Assembly (NCBI GenBank): GCA_035690495.1
Contig: DASSKK010000074.1
Span: forward strand, 1-64,000
DNA: 64,000 nt
Direction: 5' to 3'
Source: DASSKK01 sp035690495
GTDB lineage: Bacteria > Actinomycetota > Actinomycetes > Propionibacteriales > Nocardioidaceae
Of this stretch, positions 58,192-64,000 are shown piece after piece; within the stretch, counting starts at the first letter, position 1, and the number at the start of each line of letters is the position of its first letter. The translations under genes were made by a program, and so were the position numbers. The notes below the pieces were generated by a model, which worked only from the letters and a program-made list of their open reading frames with translations, did no database searches and was not told the DNA's origin.

Positions 58192-58953
58192 ATGCCCGTG
58201 TTCGCTCTGCTCTCTCGTCGTCGCACGTCGCCGGCCGGGCCGAGGAACACCGCGGAGCTTCCCCAGCGGATCCGGACCGCGCTGCCGATGCGGTTCGAGG
58301 CCGTCGGAGAGGCCCTGTTCGGCGCTGCGAACGGCGCAGAAGTCTGCGCGGCCTGTGCTGTGGTCGGTCGCGACGTTGCCCGTGACGGTGCTGCCCTGGG
58401 AGAGGCGCTGTCCGGGCTGCACGCGACGTACGCCCTGATCCTGGGCACCGAGCCGGAGTACGCCGCGATCGAGTCCCTCGCAGTGGCGTGGAGCGAGGCG
58501 ACCTTGGAATATCTCCACGACCTGTCCTGCGAGGACCCGCTGACCGGGCTGGCCAGCCTGGCGCACGTGCGGACCCGCCTCTCGGAGATCTACCGGGACG
58601 CCGAGCTGAGCGACGAGTCGGTGCAGACCAGCCACGGCCTGGTGATCATCGAGCTGTGCGACGAGACTCCCGGCAGCGGACCCGAGCACCACTTCACCCG
58701 GGCACTGCGCCTCGTGCAGGTCACCGAGGTGGTGCGGTCGGTCTACTCCGGCGGCCAGACCGTCGGTCGGCTCGGGCTGGACCGGGCCGTGGTCGTCGTA
58801 CGCCGTGAGCCCGACCTGGGCATGTCGGTGAGCCTGCTTCGCGACTTCCTTGCCGATCTCGACCTCGGTGCCGCGGACGTGCGCGTGTGGATCGAGGGAC
58901 TGCCGGCGAGCGCCGATTCGGCGACCCGGCTGCTCGACGAGCTCGCCCGCTGA
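58192..58953 (+). CDS. Degenerate GGDEF-like protein
   Basis: A 253-residue protein. Residues about 110-250 follow the diguanylate-cyclase fold (LSCEDPLTGLASLAHVRTRLSEI, HGLVIIELCD), but the GGDEF active-site motif is absent, so it is probably a non-catalytic relative. The N-terminal 100 residues are helical. Divergent from the sigma fusion across a 267-bp gap in which I see no definite promoter. Confidence 0.65.
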   Translation: MPVFALLSRRRTSPAGPRNTAELPQRIRTALPMRFEAVGEALFGAANGAEVCAACAVVGRDVARDGAALGEALSGLHATYALILGTEPEYAAIESLAVAWSEATLEYLHDLSCEDPLTGLASLAHVRTRLSEIYRDAELSDESVQTSHGLVIIELCDETPGSGPEHHFTRALRLVQVTEVVRSVYSGGQTVGRLGLDRAVVVVRREPDLGMSVSLLRDFLADLDLGAADVRVWIEGLPASADSATRLLDELAR

Positions 58954-59034
58954 GCTGACCCGCTGAGGCGGTGTCGGGACCGGCTCGTCCGCGCACACAT
59001 CGGGGGCGTCGGCATCGTCACTTAGGCTGAGCTC

Positions 59035-59832
59035 ATGTGTGGTCGCTACGCGTCGAGCCGCCGCCCGGAGGACCTCGCCGAGGAGTTCGAGATCGACCGG
59101 GCCGCCGAGGTCCCCGAGACGCTGGCGCCCGACTACAACGTGGCCCCCACGAAACCGGTGTACGCCGTCCTCGAGCGCCCAACCGGTGACCAGGCTGAGG
59201 AGCAGCCGACCCAGCGGCAGCTGCGGGTGCTCACGTGGGGGCTGGTGCCGTTCTGGGCGAAGGATCCCGCGATCGGCAACAAGATGATCAACGCGCGCAT
59301 GGAGACCGTGCACGAGAAGCCCGCCTACCGGCAGGCGTTCGCGAAGCGGCGCTGTCTGCTGCCGGCAGACGGCTACTTCGAGTGGTACCCGACCCAGGAG
59401 CGCACCAAGTCCGGCCGGCCGAAGAAGCAGCCGTTCTTCATCCGCCCCGCCGACGGCGGCGTGATGGCGATGGCCGGGCTGTACGAGATCTGGCGGGACC
59501 CGACCCGCGACGAGCAGGACCCGGACCGCTTCCGGTGGACATGCACGGTGCTGACCACCAGCGCCGAGGACGCCGTAGGCCACATCCACGACCGGATGCC
59601 GCTCCTGGTCGAGCCGGAGAGGTACGCCGCCTGGCTGGACCCGGGTGCCGGGCAGGGGACCGACCTGCGGGAGCTGCTGGTGCCGGCCGCGCCCGGCCGG
59701 CTGGAGGCCTACCCGGTGGCCACCCTGGTCAACAACGTACGCAACAACGGTCCGGAGCTGCTCGACCCGTTGCCGATGGACGAGGCGCTGCCGGGCCAGG
59801 GGCTGTCGCAGCAGGCAGGGGGCCGGTCGTGA
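59035..59832 (+). CDS. SRAP-domain protein (YedK/HMCES family)
   Basis: SRAP proteins crosslink to abasic sites in single-stranded DNA through Cys2. The 265-residue protein starts MCGRYASSRR with that Cys, then YNVAPTKPVYAVL, WGLVPFWAKDP, INARMETVHEKPAYRQAF, CLLPADGYFEWYP and the catalytic His in HDRMPLLV. The homologue Rv3226c is next to aroA in M. tuberculosis, so local order is partly conserved. Its stop overlaps the following hydrolase GTG. Confidence 0.93.
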   Translation: MCGRYASSRRPEDLAEEFEIDRAAEVPETLAPDYNVAPTKPVYAVLERPTGDQAEEQPTQRQLRVLTWGLVPFWAKDPAIGNKMINARMETVHEKPAYRQAFAKRRCLLPADGYFEWYPTQERTKSGRPKKQPFFIRPADGGVMAMAGLYEIWRDPTRDEQDPDRFRWTCTVLTTSAEDAVGHIHDRMPLLVEPERYAAWLDPGAGQGTDLRELLVPAAPGRLEAYPVATLVNNVRNNGPELLDPLPMDEALPGQGLSQQAGGRS

Positions 59833-60476
59833 GCGTGGTCAAGACGTTCCCGACCAAGCACGGCGAGGGCCGGCTGGTCCGGGACCGGTCCCGGCACCCG
59901 ATCGCGACGGTCCTGCTCGCCCACGGTGCCGGCGGCGGGGTCGACGCCCCTGACCTGGCGGCGCTCGCCGAGGCGCTGCCCGGGCAGGGCGTCTCCGTGG
60001 TGCGTGTCGAGCAGCCCTGGCGCACCGCCGGGAAGCGGGTCGCACCACGGCCGGAGGTGCTCGACGAGTGCTTCATAGCCGCCGCGAACCTGATGCGGGT
60101 GCGCACCCCGCTGGTGGTGGGCGGGCGCAGTGCCGGCGCCCGGTCTGCCGCCCGGACCGCGCGCGAGCTGGCCGCCTCGGGCTACCTCGCGCTGGCGTTC
60201 CCGCTGCACCCGCCGGGCAAGCCGGAGAAGTCCCGTCTCGAGGAGCTCGACGCGGTGCGGGTGCCGACGCTGCTGGTGCAGGGCGAACGCGACGCGTTCG
60301 GCCGGCCCGAGGAGTTCCCGCCGGACCGGGAGCTGACCGTGGTGCCCGAGGCGGACCATTCGTTCAAGGTGGGCCGGGGGGCGGCGGTCAGCCAGGTCGA
60401 GGCGCTCGCGGTGCTGGTGGAGGCCACGCTGGAGTGGATCGTCCGCGACGTGGTGGGGAATCGTTCGCGCGGCTGA
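59829..60476 (+). CDS. Alpha/beta hydrolase of the KANL3/Tex30 type
   Basis: A 215-residue protein. VLLAHGAGGGVDAPDL oxyanion loop, nucleophile GGRSAGARSA (GxSxG), acid in LLVQGERDAFG and His in PEADHSFK are all present. The GTG overlaps the SRAP stop. The end of this gene overlaps the sigR promoter. Substrate unknown. Confidence 0.85.
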   Translation: MSVVKTFPTKHGEGRLVRDRSRHPIATVLLAHGAGGGVDAPDLAALAEALPGQGVSVVRVEQPWRTAGKRVAPRPEVLDECFIAAANLMRVRTPLVVGGRSAGARSAARTARELAASGYLALAFPLHPPGKPEKSRLEELDAVRVPTLLVQGERDAFGRPEEFPPDRELTVVPEADHSFKVGRGAAVSQVEALAVLVEATLEWIVRDVVGNRSRG

Positions 60477-60482
60477 TGCGTT
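60456..60482 (+). promoter_or_regulatory. SigR-type promoter upstream of sigR
   Basis: GGGAAT (60456-60461) is followed, after exactly 18 bp, by GTT (60480-60482), the known SigR consensus with correct spacing. It overlaps the end of the hydrolase gene and lies about 170 bp upstream of the short sigR start, consistent with thiol-stress autoregulation. Confidence 0.8.
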
Positions 60483-60648
60483 GGGCCCCAGTGACTGCTT
60501 GTACGCCCGACCGCGACGGCGAACGGAGAGGCCCTTGAGCGTGACCATGACGGTGGGCACCCCCAGACGCGGGGCACTGCAGGCTCTGGTGACCAGCTGC
60601 CGGGCGATGCGGACGACGTACCCCAGCCTCCCGGTAGGCTGGGAGGCG

Positions 60649-61314
60649 ATGAGCAATCACACCCCCGAGACCGACAGCGTCCCCGACGTCTCCGAGGTCG
60701 ATCTGGAGACCGAGACCGAGCAGGAGCGGTCCGCGCGCTTCGAACGCGACGCGTTCGTCTACCTCGACCAGCTCTACTCGGCGGCGATGCGGATGACCCG
60801 CAACCCGGCCGACGCCGAGGACCTCGTCCAGGAGACCTTCGCCAAGGCGTACGCCGCCTTCCACCAGTTCACGCCCGGGACGAACCTGAAGGCGTGGCTG
60901 TACCGCATCCTCACCAACACGTTCATCAACACCTACCGCAAGAAGCAGCGCGAGCCGCAGCAGTCGATGGCCGAGGACGTCGAGGACTGGCAGCTCGCGC
61001 GTGCCGAGTCGCACAGCGGGGTCGGGCTGAAGTCCGCCGAGACCGAGGCGCTCGAGCACCTTCCGGACAGCGATGTCAAGGACGCCCTGCAGCGGCTGCC
61101 GGAGGACTTCCGGCTCGCGGTCTACCTCGCCGACGTCGAGGGCTTCCCCTACAAGGAGATCGCCGAGATCATGGACACCCCGATCGGGACCGTGATGTCG
61201 CGGTTGCACCGGGGACGGCGCCAGCTGCGCGAGATGCTCGAGGACTACGCGCGCCAGCGGGGGCTCTCCGAGGCATCGCCGGCCTCGGCCGGCAGCGGCG
61301 GAGGTGCGAGATGA
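60649..61314 (+). CDS. sigR: SigR/SigH-family thiol-stress sigma factor
   Basis: A 221-residue ECF sigma factor that directs the disulfide-stress response. FERDAFVYLDQLYSAAMRMTRNPADAEDLVQETFAKAYAAF is region 2; LPEDFRLAVYLADVEGFPYKEIAEIMDTPIGTVMSRLHRGRRQL is region 4. ATG 60649 has GGGAGG upstream. The frame is open upstream to 60481 with an in-frame ATG at 60547, giving a possible longer form with a 34-residue extension, as in Streptomyces. The stop overlaps rsrA. Confidence 0.94.
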   Translation: MSNHTPETDSVPDVSEVDLETETEQERSARFERDAFVYLDQLYSAAMRMTRNPADAEDLVQETFAKAYAAFHQFTPGTNLKAWLYRILTNTFINTYRKKQREPQQSMAEDVEDWQLARAESHSGVGLKSAETEALEHLPDSDVKDALQRLPEDFRLAVYLADVEGFPYKEIAEIMDTPIGTVMSRLHRGRRQLREMLEDYARQRGLSEASPASAGSGGGAR

Positions 61315-61604
61315 GCTGCGGCAACCCTCACGACCAGGACTGCTCGGAAGTCCTCGAGCGCGTCTTCTTCTTCATCGACAACGAGCTCGAGCAGGCCGAC
61401 AGCGAGCAGATCCAGCAGCACCTCGACGAGTGCGGCCCCTGCCTGGCCAAGTACGACCTGGAACGCACCGTGAAGTCACTGGTCGCCCGCTCGTGCTGCG
61501 AGCAGGCCCCCGCGTCGCTGCGCGACAAGGTGCTGGTGCGGATCCGTCAGGTGCAGGTGGAGATCACCGAGACCACCGAGACGCGGGTCGTCACCGACGA
61601 GTAG
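61311..61604 (+). CDS. rsrA: Redox-sensitive zinc anti-sigma factor RsrA
   Basis: RsrA holds SigR inactive until its thiols oxidise and zinc leaves. The 97-residue protein has the ZAS site HLDECGPCLAKY plus N-terminal Cys residues (SCGNPHDQDC) and a later CC pair. ATG overlaps the sigR stop (ATGA). The similarity of HLDEC..C to the fused ECF protein at 54910 is a family trait. Confidence 0.94.
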   Translation: MSCGNPHDQDCSEVLERVFFFIDNELEQADSEQIQQHLDECGPCLAKYDLERTVKSLVARSCCEQAPASLRDKVLVRIRQVQVEITETTETRVVTDE

Positions 61605-61626
61605 CCGACGCGCTGGTCGAGCTCGC

Positions 61627-61701
61627 TCAGGCGTTCGGCCGCTTGCCGTGGTTGGCGTTCTTCTTCTTGCGGGCACGACGCTTGCGTCCGGTCTTGCTCA
61701 T
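61627..61701 (-). CDS. Ribosomal protein bL37, 24 residues
   Basis: A tiny gene with AGGAGG five bases before its ATG. The product begins MSKTGRKRRARKKK and ends ANHGKRPNA, the pattern of the actinobacterial large-subunit protein bL37. It is convergent with rsrA and would be missed by most length cut-offs. Confidence 0.88.
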   Translation of the reverse strand: MSKTGRKRRARKKKNANHGKRPNA

Positions 61702-61767
61702 CGGGTCCTCCTGATCGTGGGGTAAGGATCCATCCTCTCAAACGCCCGCCTGCATGGTTGCGGCAGC

Positions 61768-62160
61768 ATGGGTTCCGTGCAGATCAGCGTCGGCCAGCAG
61801 GCCACCCTCTCGTTCACCGTCACCGACGACGACACCGCCCGCGCCCTCGGGTCGGGGGACCTGCCGGTGCTGGGCACGCCGCGGCTGCTCGCCTGGAGCG
61901 AGGCGGCCACCTGCGCGGCGATCGACGGCGCTCTCGGGGAGGACCGGACCAGCGTCGGCAGCCGGATCTTGCTGGAGCATCTCGGCGCGAGCCCGGTCGC
62001 CGCGACCTTGCGCGTGACCGCGACGGTGTCGTACGTCGACGGGTGACTGGTCCGCTTCGAGGTCGTCGCCGTGCACGCCGCGGACGAGAAGGTCGTCGGG
62101 CACGGCGAGATCACCCGGGTCGTGGTCGATCGTGCGCGCTTCCTGTCCCGTCTCACCTGA
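61768..62160 (+). pseudogene. Thioesterase-like gene interrupted by in-frame TGA
   Basis: The frame encodes a FlK/hot-dog-like thioesterase: LPVLGTPRLLAWSEAATCAAIDG, TSVGSRILLEHLGASPVAATLRVTA. It meets TGA at 62044-62046 after SYVDG, and then continues perfectly with LVRFEVVAVHAADEKVVGHGEITRVVVDRARFL to a second TGA at 62160. Relatives read VDGRLVRF, so a single C-to-T change (CGA to TGA) explains the stop. Total would be 130 residues. Sec insertion is possible in principle because this organism decodes UGA, but no SECIS-like hairpin follows at the right distance. Confidence 0.8.
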
Positions 62161-62192
62161 GCCAGCGATGTCGGCACGCCGAGCGGGCCGTC

Positions 62193-62699
62193 TCACAGCT
62201 CGAGGCGGAAGCCCAGCAGCTCCACGCCCGGAACCGGCGACCAGTCCAGGTCCGGGACGCGCCGGAAACCCAGCCGTCGGTAGAGCCGGTGCGCATCCAC
62301 CTGGACGTGCATGCTGCACAGCACGACCGCGTGGTAGCCGAGCTCGCGGGAGCGCTCCTGGCAGGCGCCGACCAGCGCGGCGGCCACGCCTCGTCGGCGG
62401 GCCAGGGAGGCCACGGCCAGCATCCGGAACTCGCCCTCGCCCGGACCGGCCAGCTCCCGAAGGGCCGATCCCTCGGGACAGAACGTGACCGTCCCGGCCA
62501 GGGAGCCGTCCAGCTCCGCGACGTAGAGCTCCGCCCCGCCGGCCCGGGCCTCGGCATCGCGCAGGTGACCGGCGTAGTCGTCCGACTCGGTGATGAACCC
62601 GCCCTCCGCGTAGGCCGAGAACGTCAGCTCACCGACGGCGGCGTACTCCGAGACGTGCGCCGGCCGGACCAGGACGGCCATCGGATCGGTCGGCCTCAC
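62193..62699 (-). CDS. GNAT-family N-acetyltransferase
   Basis: A 168-residue acetyltransferase. VLVRPAHVSEYAAVGELTFSAY start, ELDGSLAGTVTF, MLAVASLARRRGVAAALVGACQERSRELG (acetyl-CoA loop RRRGVA) and VDAHRLYRRLGFRRVPD. The GTG overlaps the stop of the preceding TPP-enzyme gene (GTGA). An ATG seven codons in is an alternative. Substrate unknown. Confidence 0.88.
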   Translation of the reverse strand: MRPTDPMAVLVRPAHVSEYAAVGELTFSAYAEGGFITESDDYAGHLRDAEARAGGAELYVAELDGSLAGTVTFCPEGSALRELAGPGEGEFRMLAVASLARRRGVAAALVGACQERSRELGYHAVVLCSMHVQVDAHRLYRRLGFRRVPDLDWSPVPGVELLGFRLEL

Positions 62700-64000
62700 A
62701 CGCCGAAGGTCGAGCGGGGGTACGGCGTGTTCACGTCGGTGATCACGTTCACGAGGTACGGCGTGCCTGCGGCGAACGCCCGGTCGAGCGCCGGGCCGAT
62801 CTGCTCGGGGTCGGTCACCGTCTCACCGCCACCGCCGAGTGCCCGGACCACGTCGTCGTAGCGGGTCTGCGGCGCGAGGTCCGCGGCCACGTCGTACCCG
62901 TAGAGCATCTGCATCGGCTGCTTCTCCAGGCCCCAGGCGGAGTTGTTGCCGCAGACCATGACCACGGGCAGGTCGTGGCGCACGAGCGTGTCCACGTCCA
63001 TCAGCGACATCCCGGCCGCCCCGTCGCCGAGCAGCAGCACCACCTGTGCCGACGGCCGCGCCAGCCGGGCCGCGATCGCCGCACCCATCCCGGCGCCGAG
63101 GCATCCGAACGGTCCCGGGTCCAGCCAGCCGCCCGGCCGCTTCGGCTCGACGTACTTGCCGGCGAACGACACGAAGTCGCCGCCGTCGCCGACCACGACC
63201 GCGTCGTCGGCGAGCCGGGGCAGCAGCTCGCCGTAGATCCGGGCCGGATGGATCGGGTCGGCGGCCGAGTGCAGGCTCTCCTCGTCGGCGGCGGCCGCGG
63301 CCGCCACGTCGTCGCGCAGCCGGCTCGTCCACGCGGACCAGTCGGGCTTGCGGGGCTGACGTTCGACGGCTGCCCGCAGGCCGTCGAGCACCAGGGTGAG
63401 GTCCCCGGCCGCCGATGCGGCGAGGTCGGCGTGCGAGGAGACCTGACCGGGCGAGTCGGCGAGGTGGACCACCTGGGCGGGCGTGCCACCTCCAGGGTCG
63501 TCGCGGCCGCCGAACACGCCGTACCCCAGCCGGAAGTCCAGCGGCGTGCCGACCACGACCGCCAGGTCGCAGCCGCCGAACGCGGTGCGCCGGGCCCTGG
63601 TGACCAGCAGCGGATGACCGCCGGGCACGACGCCCCGGCCCATCCCGTTGGTGACTACCGGCACGCCGAGCTCCTCGACGAACCGGAGTGCGGCCTCCTC
63701 CGCGCCGTCGGCCCACACGTCGCTTCCGAGCACGAGCACGGGCCGCTCCGCCTGCGCGAGCAGTGCCGCCACCTCGCCGATCGCGTCCGGGTCCGGGTCG
63801 CGAGGTGCCGGACGCGCGGGTCCGGACACCGGGACGGTCGCCTTGTCGAAGAACTGGTCCATGGGTACGTCGAGGAAGACCGGTCCGCGGTGGGCGGAGC
63901 CGGCCACGGTGAACGCCTCGTCGACGGCGGAGCCGATCTCGGCGCACTCGTGGACGGTGCGGGCGTGCTTGGTGACCGTGGACAGCAGCGGCGGGTGGTC
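62696..64000 (-). CDS. TPP-dependent enzyme, acetolactate-synthase-like, 5-prime end outside window
   Basis: At least 434 residues, open to the window edge. The visible part has the middle domain (VLVLGSDVWADGAEEAALRFVEELGVPVVTNGMGRG) and the TPP domain (VVVGDGGDFVSF, FGCLGAGMGAAIAARLA, LLLGDGAAGMSLMDVDTLVRHDLPVVMVCGNNSAWG with the GDG..NN motif). The N-terminal Glu domain lies off the window. It could be an acetolactate synthase-like or oxalyl-CoA/benzoylformate decarboxylase-like enzyme; sequence shown does not decide. Coupled to the GNAT gene. Confidence 0.88.
   Translation of the reverse strand, partial: DHPPLLSTVTKHARTVHECAEIGSAVDEAFTVAGSAHRGPVFLDVPMDQFFDKATVPVSGPARPAPRDPDPDAIGEVAALLAQAERPVLVLGSDVWADGAEEAALRFVEELGVPVVTNGMGRGVVPGGHPLLVTRARRTAFGGCDLAVVVGTPLDFRLGYGVFGGRDDPGGGTPAQVVHLADSPGQVSSHADLAASAAGDLTLVLDGLRAAVERQPRKPDWSAWTSRLRDDVAAAAAADEESLHSAADPIHPARIYGELLPRLADDAVVVGDGGDFVSFAGKYVEPKRPGGWLDPGPFGCLGAGMGAAIAARLARPSAQVVLLLGDGAAGMSLMDVDTLVRHDLPVVMVCGNNSAWGLEKQPMQMLYGYDVAADLAPQTRYDDVVRALGGGGETVTDPEQIGPALDRAFAAGTPYLVNVITDVNTPYPRSTFGV

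Noticed and set aside
62044..62046. TGA in the thioesterase as selenocysteine
   Set aside because: Family members have Arg here, not Cys or Sec, and no hairpin follows at the bSECIS distance; a nonsense mutation is simpler.

Overview
The window is high-GC DNA from an actinobacterium, most likely a Nocardioides-like member of the Propionibacteriales. This is inferred from base composition, GTG/ATG starts, dense 4-bp start/stop overlaps, a SigR-RsrA pair, the tiny actinobacterial ribosomal protein bL37, and a hisN/rsgA/aroA block next to sigR. No rRNA, tRNA or CRISPR array was found.

1-10.5 kb: a selenocysteine-containing formate dehydrogenase operon (alpha with an in-frame UGA and a clear bSECIS hairpin, FeS beta subunit, NrfD-like membrane subunit), a TetR/MFS pair with a readable promoter, and selD coupled to a DUF2267 gene. 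SelA, SelB and tRNA-Sec are not here. 10.5-15 kb is a scarred accessory patch: a frameshifted and deleted TPP-enzyme gene joined to an HNH-nuclease fragment, a RES/Xre toxin-antitoxin pair, an LCP cell-wall protein, a STAS protein and a gene-end duplicate. 15-21 kb: a three-hydrolase operon (amidohydrolase, nitrilase-like, alpha/beta hydrolase), an MFS exporter, a GAF-ANTAR regulator and a methyltransferase gene that has lost its SAM-binding core. 21-25.8 kb: glpD, TetR and a divergent FAD oxidase (the order of Rv2249c-Rv2251 in M. tuberculosis) with candidate operators, then a DUF433/DUF5615 toxin-antitoxin pair.

25.8-33.3 kb: an ABC transporter with a LolA-like protein facing a two-component system, a ZIP metal transporter behind a near-consensus DtxR/IdeR box, and a SigB/F-type sigma factor. 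33.4-42.7 kb: a cytochrome b-sulfite-oxidase fusion, a broken copy of part of the sigma gene, and a ten-gene tightly coupled run (GH15 glycosidase, SDR, small membrane protein, then Mrp-like E-F-G-DUF4040-B-C-D). 43-51.6 kb: transporters and housekeeping genes including a TagD-like nucleotidyltransferase, DUF445, S4 and CBS proteins, hisN, rsgA and aroA.

51.6-58 kb: an archaeal-type aspartyl-tRNA synthetase behind a translational T-box leader with an Asp (GAC) specifier; an AbiEi/DUF559-type gene flanked by two 71-bp palindromic repeats; and a 1004-residue protein joining an ECF sigma factor, a zinc anti-sigma motif, membrane segments, a Gly-rich stalk and a secreted Ig-like part. 58-64 kb: a degenerate GGDEF-like protein, an SRAP protein, a hydrolase, sigR-rsrA with a matching SigR promoter, bL37, a thioesterase gene interrupted by TGA, a GNAT gene and a partial TPP enzyme.

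A dispersed 38-87-bp repeat family runs through the window and is translated in frame at the ends of three proteins. The strongest candidates for new biology are the sigma/anti-sigma/sensor fusion, the Asp T-box, the in-frame repeats, the Sec formate dehydrogenase, and the GH15-SDR-Mrp operon.
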